From the NCBI RefSeq assembly GCF_000720765.1, contig NZ_JODC01000015.1, forward strand, positions 248,001 to 312,000: 64,000 bases of DNA, in the 5' to 3' direction. The notes below the pieces were generated by a model, which worked only from the letters and a program-made list of their open reading frames with translations, was not told the origin of the DNA and did not search any database. A program made the position numbers and the translations under genes. Of this stretch, positions 35,643 to 45,079 are shown piece after piece. Numbering within the stretch: the first letter of the stretch is position 1; each line of letters starts with the position of its first letter. This DNA is from Streptomyces sp. NRRL S-646 (GTDB taxonomy: Bacteria; Actinomycetota; Actinomycetes; Streptomycetales; Streptomycetaceae).

Positions 35643-37115
35643 CTACTCCTGCCGCAGCGCGAACCACAGCTCCATGCGTACGTCCGGGTCGTCCAGGTCC
35701 GTGTCGAGGAGCGCGGCGCAGCGGGCGATGCGCTGGCGGACCGTGTTGCGGTGGACGGACAGGGCGACGGCCGTACGGTCCCAACTGCCGTGCAGGGACA
35801 GCCAGGTGCGCAGGGTCTCGGCCAGCGCGGGGGTGCCCGCGACCGGGGCGAGGAGCGTACGGGCATGGGCCGCGGCCTCGTCGGACGGCACCAGGTCGGC
35901 GAGGCCCGCCCGGTCGCCGTGCCGGACCAGCGCCGCGCGGGTGGCACGGGCGCGGGCCAGCGCGCGGGCGGCCTGCGTGTCGGCGGACGGCCACCCGGAC
36001 GGGGACGAGGCGGCGCTGACGCCCAGCGTCCAGCCCGGCTGTGCGGCCGGTTCGCGGTCGGCCGGCACCAGGACCCGTACGACGTCGTCCGCCAGGTCGA
36101 CCAGCGGCGACCCGAGGGCCGCGCCCAGCGCCGAGGCGGCCACCGGGTCGGGGGCCTGCGCATCCGGCCGGGCGTGCACCACGAGCCACGGCCCGGGCCC
36201 GAGGAGGGCGGCCACGTCGGCCGGCGGCGTCCCCAGCAGCAGCCGTACCAGCGCGGACGACCGTGCCGCCCCCGTGCCGCTCTGGTGCTCGCCGGTGAGC
36301 AGCGAGAGCAGGACGGCGGCGACGGAGGCGATGGTGTGGTCACCCGGGTCCCGCTGCGGTGCGGCGATCCCCAGCACGAAGCCCTGCCCGGCGCCGAGCG
36401 CGTAGGCGGCGAGGTGGGTGCCGGCTGCCGTGTCGGTGGCGGAGGTGGGCGTCCCCGGACCGGAGGGGCGCACGACCGCCGCGAGCCCGGCCAGCGCCTC
36501 CCGGACGCCGGGCTCCGCCGGACGCCCCGCGGATGCGATCTCCGCCCCCTCCGGCCCGTACAGCACCGCCCGGCCGCCCACCCGCTGGGCCAGCTGCCGC
36601 AGCACCGACGGCACCGGGTCCGGGCGGGAGGCCGCCGCCGCGAGGCTCTGCTGGGCCTCCGTCACACGGCGCAGTTCGGCGAGGCGGGCCTGGGCCATCA
36701 GCTGCCAGACGGCGCGGGCGATGCCGGAGAACGTGGTCTGCGGAGGGACCTCGACGAGCGGCAGCTCGTGCGCGTCGCACGCTGCCACCAGCGCGCGCGG
36801 CACCGAGTCGTGCACGGGAGCCAGGCCGAAGCCGAGGGCCGCGCCGCCCGCCGCGACGATCCTCGACACGTAGTCGTCGAAGTACGTGCCGGAACCGGCG
36901 GCCTCCGGAACATGGACCCCTGCCGTCAGCAGCAGCTCCCCGCCCAGCAGATACGGGTACGGGTCGGCCATCTCCGAGGTGTGCGCCCAGTGGATGACGA
37001 TGCCCGGGTCGGTGGGCCCCGCGATCTGCCGCAGGGCCAGGTCCTCACGGGCCAGGAGTGCCGAGAGAGGCACGGGTGGCGTGGGTGGCGTGGCGGGAAC
37101 CGCGGAATCCGGCAT
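35643..37115 (-). CDS. PucR/CdaR-family transcriptional regulator
   Basis: 490-aa regulator. An N-terminal PucR domain (LSALLAREDLALRQIAGPTD; YLLGGELLLTAGVHV) is followed by a GGDEF-like/CdaR linker region and a C-terminal HTH_30: LSLHGSWDRTAVALSVHRNT with VRQRIARCAALLDTDLDDPD. ATG 37115 is chosen for GGAGGG upstream. It is divergent from the symporter/agmatinase/TPP genes, so it probably activates them in response to a nitrogenous substrate, as PucR members do for purines and amino acids. Confidence 0.92.
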   Translation of the reverse strand: MPDSAVPATPPTPPVPLSALLAREDLALRQIAGPTDPGIVIHWAHTSEMADPYPYLLGGELLLTAGVHVPEAAGSGTYFDDYVSRIVAAGGAALGFGLAPVHDSVPRALVAACDAHELPLVEVPPQTTFSGIARAVWQLMAQARLAELRRVTEAQQSLAAAASRPDPVPSVLRQLAQRVGGRAVLYGPEGAEIASAGRPAEPGVREALAGLAAVVRPSGPGTPTSATDTAAGTHLAAYALGAGQGFVLGIAAPQRDPGDHTIASVAAVLLSLLTGEHQSGTGAARSSALVRLLLGTPPADVAALLGPGPWLVVHARPDAQAPDPVAASALGAALGSPLVDLADDVVRVLVPADREPAAQPGWTLGVSAASSPSGWPSADTQAARALARARATRAALVRHGDRAGLADLVPSDEAAAHARTLLAPVAGTPALAETLRTWLSLHGSWDRTAVALSVHRNTVRQRIARCAALLDTDLDDPDVRMELWFALRQE

Positions 37116-37237
37116 GGTGTGCGTTCCCTCCACCCCGTACGGCTCGAATGGATGAAACGTACACTTCGCAGTCGCTTTTCAGCCACCTAGTGTCAGTGCT
37201 CATCACCCGCCGGCGAGACCGAGCGAAGGAGGGCCCC

Positions 37238-38698
37238 GTGGCCATCGACTACACAGTGATCGTCGTCTATCTGGCCGGAATGCTGGCCATGGGCTGGTGG
37301 GGCATGCGCCGCGCCAGGTCGAAGAGCGAGTTCCTGGTCGCGGGGCGCCGCCTCGGGCCCGCCATGTACTCCGGCACCATGGCCGCGATCGTCCTCGGCG
37401 GCGCATCCACCATCGGCGGCGTGGGGCTGGGCTACCAGTACGGCCTCTCCGGCGCCTGGATGGTCTTCACCATCGGCCTCGGGCTGCTCGCCCTGTCCGT
37501 CTTCTTCTCCGCCCGCATCGCGCGCCTGAAGGTCTACACCGTCTCCGAGATGCTGGACCTCAGGTACGGCGGCCGCGCGGGCGTCATCTCGGGCGTCGTC
37601 ATGTGGGCGTACACCCTCATGCTCGCGGTGACGTCCACCATCGCGTACGCCACGATCTTCGACGTCCTCTTCGACATGAACCGCACGGTCGCGATCATCC
37701 TCGGCGGCTCGATCGTCGTCGCGTATTCGACGCTCGGCGGCATGTGGTCGATCACGCTCACCGACATGGTGCAGTTCGTGGTGAAGACGATCGGCGTCCT
37801 GCTGCTCCTGCTGCCCATCGCGGTCGTCAAGGCCGGCGGCTTCTCCGAGATGAAGGCCAAGCTGCCCACCGAGTACTTCGACCCGCTGGGCATCGGCGGC
37901 GAGACGATCTTCACCTATGTCCTGATCTACACGTTCGGCATGCTCATCGGGCAGGACATCTGGCAGCGCGTCTTCACCGCCCGCAGCGACACGACGGCCA
38001 GGTGGGGCGGCACGGTCGCGGGCACCTACTGTCTCGCGTACGCCCTCGCCGGCGCCGTCATCGGTACGGCCGCCAAGGTGCTGTACCCGAAGCTCGGTAG
38101 CCCGGACGACGCCTTCGCGACCATCGTCAAGGACGAACTCCCGGTCGGCGTAAGGGGGTTGGTACTGGCCGCCGCGCTCGCCGCCGTGATGTCCACATCC
38201 TCCGGCGCGCTGATCGCCTGCGCGACCGTGGCCAACAACGACATCTGGTCGCGGCTGCGAGGGGCCGTACGGGGGTCCGACGGCGAGCACGACGAGGTGA
38301 AGGGCAACCGCGCCTTCATCCTGATCATGGGCCTCGCGGTGATCGGCACGGCGATCGCGCTCAACAACGTCGTCGAGGCGCTGACGGTGGCCTACAACCT
38401 GCTGGTCGGCGGGCTCCTCGTCCCCATCCTCGGCGGGCTGCTGTGGAAGCGCGGCACCGTGCAGGGCGCCCTCGCCTCGGTGATCGTCGGCGGCCTCGCG
38501 GTCATCGGCCTGATGGCCGGCTACGGCATCCTCGCCAACGAGCCGGTGTACTACGGCCTTCTGTCGTCCCTCGTCGCATATGTGGCGGTCTCCCTGGGGA
38601 CGAAGCCCACGGACGAGGTCGTCCTCGCCACCTGGCGCGAGCGCCTCGCGGGACGGACCTCCGAACTCGCGTCCGAACCGGTCCCGGCTCCCCAGTAG
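37238..38698 (+). CDS. sodium:solute symporter (SSS family)
   Basis: Membrane transporter (486 aa, about 13 helices) using the Na+ gradient. GTG 37238 has GGAGGG 4 nt upstream and starts directly in helix 1 (YTVIVVYLAGMLAMGWWGMR). SSS features: RSKSEFLVAGRRLGPAMYSG, IVLGGASTIGGVGLGYQYGL, and LAAALAAVMSTSSGALIACA. The partner genes (agmatinase-like, TPP enzyme) suggest a guanidino compound, amino acid or polyamine as substrate; not provable here. Confidence 0.92.
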   Translation: MAIDYTVIVVYLAGMLAMGWWGMRRARSKSEFLVAGRRLGPAMYSGTMAAIVLGGASTIGGVGLGYQYGLSGAWMVFTIGLGLLALSVFFSARIARLKVYTVSEMLDLRYGGRAGVISGVVMWAYTLMLAVTSTIAYATIFDVLFDMNRTVAIILGGSIVVAYSTLGGMWSITLTDMVQFVVKTIGVLLLLLPIAVVKAGGFSEMKAKLPTEYFDPLGIGGETIFTYVLIYTFGMLIGQDIWQRVFTARSDTTARWGGTVAGTYCLAYALAGAVIGTAAKVLYPKLGSPDDAFATIVKDELPVGVRGLVLAAALAAVMSTSSGALIACATVANNDIWSRLRGAVRGSDGEHDEVKGNRAFILIMGLAVIGTAIALNNVVEALTVAYNLLVGGLLVPILGGLLWKRGTVQGALASVIVGGLAVIGLMAGYGILANEPVYYGLLSSLVAYVAVSLGTKPTDEVVLATWRERLAGRTSELASEPVPAPQ

Positions 38699-38764
38699 AG
38701 TCGTACAAGAAGCAGTACTTATCGCTCCATACGCGATGAAGCGTAGGAAAGAAGGCATTACTCC

Positions 38765-39733
38765 ATGAGCAGCAACGAGACGCCCCGCGGCCCCGTCGAC
38801 TCCTCCCGCATCCCGCGGTACGCCGGACCCGCGACCTTCGCCCGGCTGCCCCGCCTCGACGAGGTCGGGCGTGCGGACGTCGCGGTCGTGGGCGTGCCGT
38901 TCGACTCGGGCGTCTCGTACCGGCCGGGCGCCCGCTTCGGCGGCAACGCGATCCGCGAGGCGTCCCGGCTGCTGCGGCCCTACAACCCGGCGCAGGACGC
39001 GTCCCCGTTCGCGCTGGCGCAGGTGGCGGACGGCGGGGACATCGCGGTGAACCCGTTCAACATCAACGAGGCGGTCGAGACGGTCGAGGCCGCGGCGGAC
39101 GAGCTGCTGGGGACGGGCGCGCGGCTGATGACCCTGGGCGGCGACCACACGATCGCGCTGCCGCTGCTCAGGTCCGTCGCGAAGCAGCACGGCCCGGTCG
39201 CCCTGCTCCACTTCGACGCGCACCTCGACACCTGGGACACGTACTTCGGCGCCGAGTACACGCACGGGACGCCGTTCCGGCGGGCGGTGGAGGAGGGCAT
39301 CCTCGACACCTCGGCGCTGTCGCACGTGGGCATCCGGGGGCCGTTGTACGGCAAGCAGGACCTGGCCGACGACGAGAAGATGGGCTTCGGCATCGTGACG
39401 TCGGCCGATGTGATGCGGCGGGGTGTGGACGAGGTGGCCGACCAGCTGCGGCAGCGCATCGGCGACCGCCCCCTCTACATCTCCATCGACATCGACTGCC
39501 TGGACCCGGCGCACGCGCCCGGCACGGGGACCCCGGAGGCGGGCGGCATGACCTCGCGGGAGCTGCTGGAGATCCTGCGGGGCCTGGCCTCCTGCAACCT
39601 GGTCTCGGCGGACGTCGTCGAGGTGGCACCCGCGTACGATCACGCGGAGATCACGTCGGTGGCCGCGTCCCACACGGCGTACGAACTGACCACGATCATG
39701 TCCCGCCAGATTGCCGAGGCCCGCGCGAAGTGA
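38765..39733 (+). CDS. speB: agmatinase/guanidinobutyrase-type ureohydrolase
   Basis: Mn2+-dependent ureohydrolase (322 aa) releasing urea from agmatine or 4-guanidinobutyrate. Metal motifs: [41 protein letters not shown]. The arginase-specific substrate loop is not present, which fits agmatinase/guanidinobutyrase. It is 66 bp behind the symporter gene, and its TGA overlaps the GTG of the TPP enzyme. Substrate choice is open; the neighbouring TPP enzyme favours a guanidino-acid. Confidence 0.9.
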   Translation: MSSNETPRGPVDSSRIPRYAGPATFARLPRLDEVGRADVAVVGVPFDSGVSYRPGARFGGNAIREASRLLRPYNPAQDASPFALAQVADGGDIAVNPFNINEAVETVEAAADELLGTGARLMTLGGDHTIALPLLRSVAKQHGPVALLHFDAHLDTWDTYFGAEYTHGTPFRRAVEEGILDTSALSHVGIRGPLYGKQDLADDEKMGFGIVTSADVMRRGVDEVADQLRQRIGDRPLYISIDIDCLDPAHAPGTGTPEAGGMTSRELLEILRGLASCNLVSADVVEVAPAYDHAEITSVAASHTAYELTTIMSRQIAEARAK

Positions 39734-41418
39734 CCCACGACCACGACCTGGAACTCCGCCCGACCCCGGCGCAGATTTCCGCCGCTCTGAACCCTCCTCC
39801 CGGCCGCAACGGCGGAGACCTGGTCGTGGAGACGCTCGCCGGACTCGGCGCGACGACGGTCTTCGGGCTGCCCGGCCAGCACGCGCTGGGCATGTTCGAC
39901 GCGCTGCGCCGGTCGGCGCTGCGGTATGTGGGCCTGCGGGTGGAGAACAACGCGGGGTTCGCGGCGGACGCGTACGGCCGGCTCACGGGCGAGGCGGCAC
40001 CGCTGCTCCTCTCGACCGGCCCGGGAGCCCTGACGTCCCTGGCCGCGCTCCAGGAGGCGGCCGCGGCCTCCGCCCCCGTGCTCGCGATCAGCAGCCAGAT
40101 CCCGACGGCGGGACTGGGCGGCGGCAGGCACGGCTACCTGCACGAACTCCCGGACCAGGCAGCCTCGTTCCGGGGCGTGGTCAAGTCGGTCCACACGGTC
40201 CGCACCCAGTCCCAGATTCCGTCCGCGATCGCAGCGGCCTGGAAGTCGGCCCTGACCGCCCCGCACGGCCCGGTGTGGGTGGAGATCCCGCAGGACGTAC
40301 TGCTGGCGCAGACCTCGCTGCCGGTGGTCACGGGAGTGGACGCGACGCCGGAGGACGTGGTGCCGCGCCCCGAACTGACGGCGGTGGCCGCCGACCTGCT
40401 GTCGCGCGCCGCCCGTCCGGCGATCATCGCGGGCGGGGGAGTGGTACGGGCCGACGCCTCGGGCAAACTGCGGCAGCTGGCGGAGGCGTTGCAGGCTCCG
40501 GTCGTGACGACGCCGGGCGGCAAGGGAGCCTTCCCCTGGAAGCACCCGCTGTCCCTCCAGTCCTGGATCGAGGACCGGCACACGACGGACTTCCTGGAGG
40601 ACGCGGACGTCCTGCTGGTGGTCGGCTCGGGCCTGGGCGAACTCTCCTCCAACTACCACACGTTCAAGCCCCGCGGCCGGGTCGTCCAGATCGAGGCGGA
40701 CCTCGGCAAGCTGGAGTCCAACCACCCGGCGCTGGGGATCCACGCGGATGCGCGACTGGCGTTGCAGGCGCTGCTGGAGACGGTGTCGGAGCGCACGGAT
40801 CCTTCGGTACCGGAGCGGGTCAGGACGGTCCTGTCGAAGGTCGCCGAACGCATCGAGTCCCAGGAACTGACCCTGGAACAGGACGTGTTGACCTCCGTCC
40901 GCCGGGCCCTGCCCGCAGACTCCCCGTCCTTCTGGGACATGACGATCCTGGCGTACTGGGCCTGGTCGGCCTTCGACGCCAACGGCCCCAACCTCCTGCA
41001 CTCCGCCCAGGGCGCCGGCGGCCTCGGCTACGGCTTCCCGGCAGCGCTCGGCGCCGCGGCGGCCGACCCGACCCGCCCGGTCCTCGCCGTCTCGGGCGAC
41101 GGCGGAGCCCTGTACTCCATCGCGGAGCTGGCGACGGCCCGCCAGTACGACCTGAACGTCACCTGGCTGATCGTCGACGACGGCGGCTACGGCATCCTGC
41201 GCGAATACATGACGGACGCCTTCGGCGAGGCGACGGCGACGGAGCTGTCGCGGCCGGACTATGTGGCGCTGGCGGAGTCGTTCGGCGTCCCGGGAGTCCG
41301 TACGACTCCCGAGACGCTCGAGACCGACCTGGCGAAGGCACTGTCGCAGCGGGGGCCCTCAGTGGTCGTACTCCCGGCGGTGCTGCGGATGTTCGCGGCA
41401 ACGCATCTGGACGGCTGA
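39730..41418 (+). CDS. thiamine-pyrophosphate enzyme (possible 2-ketoarginine decarboxylase)
   Basis: 562-aa acetolactate-synthase-like enzyme with the three usual domains. Catalytic Glu in [17 protein letters not shown], phosphate/Gly-rich loop [14 protein letters not shown], and TPP-binding motif [13 protein letters not shown] with [13 protein letters not shown]. No FAD-type or quinone signatures were obvious. GTG start overlaps the speB stop. Family alone cannot give the reaction; with a guanidino ureohydrolase, an AruI-like decarboxylation of 2-ketoarginine is an attractive inference. Confidence 0.85.
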   Translation: MTHDHDLELRPTPAQISAALNPPPGRNGGDLVVETLAGLGATTVFGLPGQHALGMFDALRRSALRYVGLRVENNAGFAADAYGRLTGEAAPLLLSTGPGALTSLAALQEAAAASAPVLAISSQIPTAGLGGGRHGYLHELPDQAASFRGVVKSVHTVRTQSQIPSAIAAAWKSALTAPHGPVWVEIPQDVLLAQTSLPVVTGVDATPEDVVPRPELTAVAADLLSRAARPAIIAGGGVVRADASGKLRQLAEALQAPVVTTPGGKGAFPWKHPLSLQSWIEDRHTTDFLEDADVLLVVGSGLGELSSNYHTFKPRGRVVQIEADLGKLESNHPALGIHADARLALQALLETVSERTDPSVPERVRTVLSKVAERIESQELTLEQDVLTSVRRALPADSPSFWDMTILAYWAWSAFDANGPNLLHSAQGAGGLGYGFPAALGAAAADPTRPVLAVSGDGGALYSIAELATARQYDLNVTWLIVDDGGYGILREYMTDAFGEATATELSRPDYVALAESFGVPGVRTTPETLETDLAKALSQRGPSVVVLPAVLRMFAATHLDG

Positions 41419-41422
41419 TCGG

Positions 41423-42226
41423 CTACCAGATCGCGTCCACCCACTCCGGGTGGTCGATGAACGGGTTGCGGTTGTGCTGGTAGGTGTCGTAGATGACCTG
41501 GTTGCGCTTCTCCTCGAAGGCGCTCGGCGGGTCCTCGTCGTTCCACTGCTTGAGGACCGAGAGCTTGCCGATGTACGGGTTGCTGCCGTTGTTGACCTTC
41601 TCGTCGGGCTCCAGGTCGGGGAAGCCGTCGCCGCCGTCGTAGCGGACCGCCATGTAGAGGATCATGCGGGCCACGTCGCCCTTGTCGGCGTCGCGCGGCT
41701 CGAAGGAGTCGGAGTCGACCTTGCTGCCGCCACCGTTGGTGACCGTGCTGCCGCCGTTGTCGAAGTCCAGGTTGCCGCGGATGCTGTTGACCGTCACGTC
41801 CGCGGGGCGCAGGTGGTGCAGGTCCGTGCCGGGGCCGGTCGCGGTGCCGAAGTCGCCGTGGGACTTGGCCCACACGTGCTCGCGGTTCCAGTCGCCCGTG
41901 TCGCCGCCGTTGAGGGACTTGGCGCGGGAGACACCGCTGTAGAGCAGGATGACGTTGTTGCTGTTGTTCGGGTCCTGGTCCGTGACCTTGAGCGCGTTCC
42001 AGACCGCGTCGTACGAGATCTTCGTCTGGCTGCTGATGATGGTGTGCAGGGACGACTTCAGGCTCGCCCCCGTCTTGCCGATCGCGTTCTTGTAGTACGT
42101 CGAGTCGTAGTCGGTGGTCGTGGCGCCGGCCGGAGTCGCGGTCAGGGCCGGGGCGGTGAGGCCGACCAGGACGGCCGCGGTGGCCCAGGCCACCGACTTC
42201 CAGCGGCGAGTGCGTGTCGCCAGCAT
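41423..42226 (-). CDS. secreted endonuclease I
   Basis: Secreted DNase/RNase of the EndoI family (267 aa). ATG 42226 (MLATRTRRWKSVAWATAAVL) gives a Sec signal with cleavage near ATPAGA; a longer frame upstream is less likely. Family motifs: WNREHVWAKSHGDFG (catalytic His), DLHHLRPADVTVNSIRGNLD, HNRNPFIDHPEWVDAIW. It converges with the TPP gene at a 4-bp gap. Probably for nutrient scavenging; a GTTACCGGTAAC palindrome lies about 95 bp upstream. Confidence 0.93.
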   Translation of the reverse strand: MLATRTRRWKSVAWATAAVLVGLTAPALTATPAGATTTDYDSTYYKNAIGKTGASLKSSLHTIISSQTKISYDAVWNALKVTDQDPNNSNNVILLYSGVSRAKSLNGGDTGDWNREHVWAKSHGDFGTATGPGTDLHHLRPADVTVNSIRGNLDFDNGGSTVTNGGGSKVDSDSFEPRDADKGDVARMILYMAVRYDGGDGFPDLEPDEKVNNGSNPYIGKLSVLKQWNDEDPPSAFEEKRNQVIYDTYQHNRNPFIDHPEWVDAIW

Positions 42227-42320
42227 GTGGGGGTCCCATCTACGCGGGTTGAATGGAGGCGGCAGATGGGAGCGTGGCATGGACATGCTGTCAGGTAAAG
42301 AGAGTAAAGGTGTCGATCGG

Positions 42321-42332
42321 GTTACCGGTAAC
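42321..42332. promoter_or_regulatory. 12-bp perfect palindrome upstream of endonuclease
   Basis: GTTACCGGTAAC, 95 bp upstream of the nuclease ATG, in otherwise gene-free DNA. It may be an operator; no regulator is known to me. Confidence 0.35.
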
Positions 42333-42368
42333 GGCAAATCGGCCTGTCTCTACGCGAGTTGATGCAGC

Positions 42369-42403
42369 GGAACGGCCCCCGAGCGGTGATCGGGGGCCGT
42401 TCC
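42369..42403 (-). terminator. glycosyltransferase terminator hairpin
   Basis: Perfect 14-bp stem (42369-42382 with 42390-42403), 7-nt loop, about 45 bp after the glycosyltransferase stop. Between stop and hairpin lies a short CCGGTG hexamer repeat (about 42410-42435). Confidence 0.85.
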
Positions 42404-42447
42404 GTGTGTGCCGGTGCCGGTGCCGGTGCCGGCCGGTCGGCCGTCGG

Positions 42448-44757
42448 TCAGCTGACGTCCGACGGGTCCAGGCGGTAGAGCGACGACGAGCTCGACCGGG
42501 ACGTGGAGGACGAGGAGGACGAGGAGTTCGTGTTCGGGGTCGCGTTCGACGTCGAACTCTTGCTGTACGCGCTCTCCTTGACCGCCGTGCCGTGCTGCTT
42601 CACCCAGTTCGACACCTCGGTGCTGAGGTTGTTGCCGCCGCCGGGGCCGCCGCCCATGCCCCCGCTGCCGATCTGGATGTAGTGCAGCTCGCCCTTCTTC
42701 ACCAGCTCCTTGAGCTTGGCGACCGTCATCGCGTTGTCGGACCCGGTGAAGCCCCACATGGAGATGACCGGTTCCTTGGCGCTGAGCTCGATCTGGGCGG
42801 CGCTCTGCGAGTTGGACACCGCGAGCAGCCACTTGGCGCCGTCCTGGTGCTTCTTCAGGTACGAGATGAGCTCGCTGTCCGCGCCGCCCATACCGCGGGG
42901 GCCGCCGCCCATGCCACCGCGGCCGAAGCCGCCGCGCGTTCCGGCCGTACCGCCGCCGGTGTCGCCCGTCCCGCGGGGTGCCTGGCCGCTGCCCTGCTGG
43001 GGCAGTTCGCCGTTGCCGCCGCCCGGCGTCATCTGACCGCCGCCCGGCAGTTCACCGTTCTGGCCCTGCTGCCCGCCGGGCATGCCGCCCCCGGCCTGGC
43101 TGTTCCGGGCGCCCTGTCGGGTGCCGCCCGGCATCTCGCCGCCGCCCGGGAAGCCGCCCCGGTTGCCGCCGCCACCGCCGGGTCCGCCCATGCCGCCGCC
43201 CGTCGAGGGGCCGGCCGTCGGGTTGGTGCCGCCCATGCCGCCGCCGGTGCTGCCGAACGGCTCCGAGGCGGCGTACGCCGTCGGACCCGCCAGCGCCGCG
43301 ACCGCCGCTGCCGCGACCGAAGCCGTCAGCAGCCGGGCCCGGTTGCCGGAGCGGAAGACCAGCATGCCCACGATGCCGGCGACCGTCAGGACGCCGACCG
43401 TCGGCCACAGCCAGGTGTTCCAGCCGGAGGCTCGGCGAAGGAGGACGATCGCCCAGATGCCGGTGATGCCGAAGGCGGCCGGCAGGACCCACGCCCAGCG
43501 CTTGTCGGCGAGGAACGCGTCCAGCAGCATCACGCCACCGCCGCCGCACAGCACCGCGATGCCCGGGGCGAGCGCGGTCGTGTAGTAGGGGTGCATGGTG
43601 CCCTGGGCGGTCGCGAAGATGACGTAGTGGAGGACGGTCCAGCCACCCCACAGGACCAGTGCCATCCGGCGGAGGTCCGTGCGCGGGGCCCGGCCGCACA
43701 GCACCAGGCCGCCGATCAGGGCGATCGCGGAGAAGGGCAGCAGCCAGGAGATCTGGCCGCCGAGGATGTCGTTGAACATCCGGCCCAGGCCGGCGGAGCC
43801 GGAGAAGCCGCCGCCTCCGCCACCGCCGCCTCCGCCACCGCCGCCTCCGCCACCGCCGCCTCCGCCACCGCCGCCTCCGCCGTTGCCCTCGCCGCCGAGG
43901 ACACGGCCGAGGCCGTCGTAGCCCATGATCAGGTCCCAGGCGGAGCCGTCCGTGGAGCCGCCGATGTAGGGCCGGTCGGAGGCCGGGACCAGCGAGACGG
44001 CGACGGCCCACCAGAAGCTGGAGACGGCCAGCACGGCCGCGGCAAGGAGCAGGTTGACGATGCGCCGCGCCCAGGGAGCCTTCGACGCGTAGAGGTAGAG
44101 CGCGAAGACGGCCGGGAGGGCGATCCAGCCCGCGAGCAGCTTGGTGTTGAAGGCGAGGCCGAAGCAGGCTGCCGAGCCGAGCAGCGGCAGCAGCTTCTCG
44201 TCACGGGTGGCGCGGAACGCGAGCGCCGCGCCCGCCACCATGAGGAACACCAGGAGTGTGTCGGGGTTGTTGTCGCGGTTGATCGCGACGGTGATCGGGG
44301 TGAGCGCCAGCACCAGCGCGGCGACGGCTGCCGCGCCGTGGCCCCACACCCGCTTCACACTGGAGTGCAGGATCCAGATCGTGGCGAGGGCCACCACGAT
44401 CATCGGCGCCATCATCTGCCAGGTGCCGAAGCCGAAGACGCGGCACGACAGGCCCATGACCATGAGCGCGAACGGCGGTTTGTCGACGGTCAGGAAGTTG
44501 CCCGGGTCCAGCGAGCCGAAGAACCACGCCTTCCAGCTCTGCGTGCCGGCCCAGACGGCACCGCTGTAGAAGGTGTTCATGCTGGAGCCGGAGAGATTCC
44601 AGGCATACAGGGCAGCCGCCAGGACCAGGATCGCGACCAGCGCGGGCAGCGACCAGCGGGGCGCCTTGTCCGGGGGTGCCGCAGGTGGCGCCGGTGGCGG
44701 CCAGTCGGCGGACACGGTCTCGGTGGTGTGGGGGAGTGGATCGGTGGCAGATGTCAC
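42448..44757 (-). CDS. membrane glycosyltransferase, ArnT/PMT-like, Gly-rich
   Basis: Polytopic membrane enzyme (about 769 aa) of the YkcB/ArnT-like GT39/83 group that uses polyprenyl-phosphate sugars. After a short Pro-rich cytoplasmic tail come helices and the extracytoplasmic catalytic loop SGAVWAGTQSWKAWFFGSLD with TVDKPPFALMVMGLS; about 11 helices in all. The long external C-terminal part is extremely Gly/Met/Pro-rich and ends in a Ser-run. A poly-Gly tract encoded by a 15-bp minisatellite sits in the third quarter of the helical domain. Start is uncertain: GTG 44757 chosen, TTG 44772 possible. Confidence 0.82.
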   Translation of the reverse strand: MTSATDPLPHTTETVSADWPPPAPPAAPPDKAPRWSLPALVAILVLAAALYAWNLSGSSMNTFYSGAVWAGTQSWKAWFFGSLDPGNFLTVDKPPFALMVMGLSCRVFGFGTWQMMAPMIVVALATIWILHSSVKRVWGHGAAAVAALVLALTPITVAINRDNNPDTLLVFLMVAGAALAFRATRDEKLLPLLGSAACFGLAFNTKLLAGWIALPAVFALYLYASKAPWARRIVNLLLAAAVLAVSSFWWAVAVSLVPASDRPYIGGSTDGSAWDLIMGYDGLGRVLGGEGNGGGGGGGGGGGGGGGGGGGGGGGGGFSGSAGLGRMFNDILGGQISWLLPFSAIALIGGLVLCGRAPRTDLRRMALVLWGGWTVLHYVIFATAQGTMHPYYTTALAPGIAVLCGGGGVMLLDAFLADKRWAWVLPAAFGITGIWAIVLLRRASGWNTWLWPTVGVLTVAGIVGMLVFRSGNRARLLTASVAAAAVAALAGPTAYAASEPFGSTGGGMGGTNPTAGPSTGGGMGGPGGGGGNRGGFPGGGEMPGGTRQGARNSQAGGGMPGGQQGQNGELPGGGQMTPGGGNGELPQQGSGQAPRGTGDTGGGTAGTRGGFGRGGMGGGPRGMGGADSELISYLKKHQDGAKWLLAVSNSQSAAQIELSAKEPVISMWGFTGSDNAMTVAKLKELVKKGELHYIQIGSGGMGGGPGGGNNLSTEVSNWVKQHGTAVKESAYSKSSTSNATPNTNSSSSSSSTSRSSSSSLYRLDPSDVS
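43811..43885 (+). repeat. 15-bp minisatellite, four perfect units plus one degenerate
   Basis: CCGCCTCCGCCACCG repeated at 43811, 43826, 43841 and 43856, then a variant unit at 43871. On the coding (minus) strand each unit encodes five Gly, within a run of over 20 Gly in the glycosyltransferase. Because the unit is 15 bp, copy-number changes keep the frame. Confidence 0.93.
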
Positions 44758-45079
44758 GAGCGCATCGTGCAAAGGGGGAGTGAGTGCGCGCTGTGGCGAA
44801 CCTGGCCAACAGCTGTGAATCAGTTGGGGAACCCGCGGTCCTTGACAGGTTCGGGACCGAGCTCCTCAGCCCGTGTCCGCCAGTACGGAGCGCGGCGCCC
44901 GCGTGATCGCGGCGTCATCCGCGCCGAGAGCGCCCGTGCCACTGCGGTAGGTTGACCGCCAATCACCGAACGCGCGTACAACTTCCGGACATTCCTGTGA
45001 GTCAAGAGAGGTGAGCGCGCCAGGAGTGCGCCACGAGTGCGCTGTGCGCTCATCGCCATCAAGATGACGGGGGACCTCC
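44758..45079. other. divergent intergenic region, no gene seen
   Basis: 322 bp between the glycosyltransferase and serine-hydrolase starts. I see no gene and no convincing regulatory palindrome; two short near-repeats (GAGTGCGCCACGAGTGCGC) lie just before 45060. The serine-hydrolase ribosome site GGGGGACC is at its right end. Confidence 0.45.

Noticed and set aside
43811..43885. CRISPR-like array
   Set aside because: The 15-bp units are contiguous with no spacers and lie in coding sequence. No CRISPR array was seen anywhere in the window.
43679..43921. Small plus-strand frame with a poly-Pro run
   Set aside because: It is the complement of the poly-Gly minisatellite inside the glycosyltransferase, without a ribosome site.
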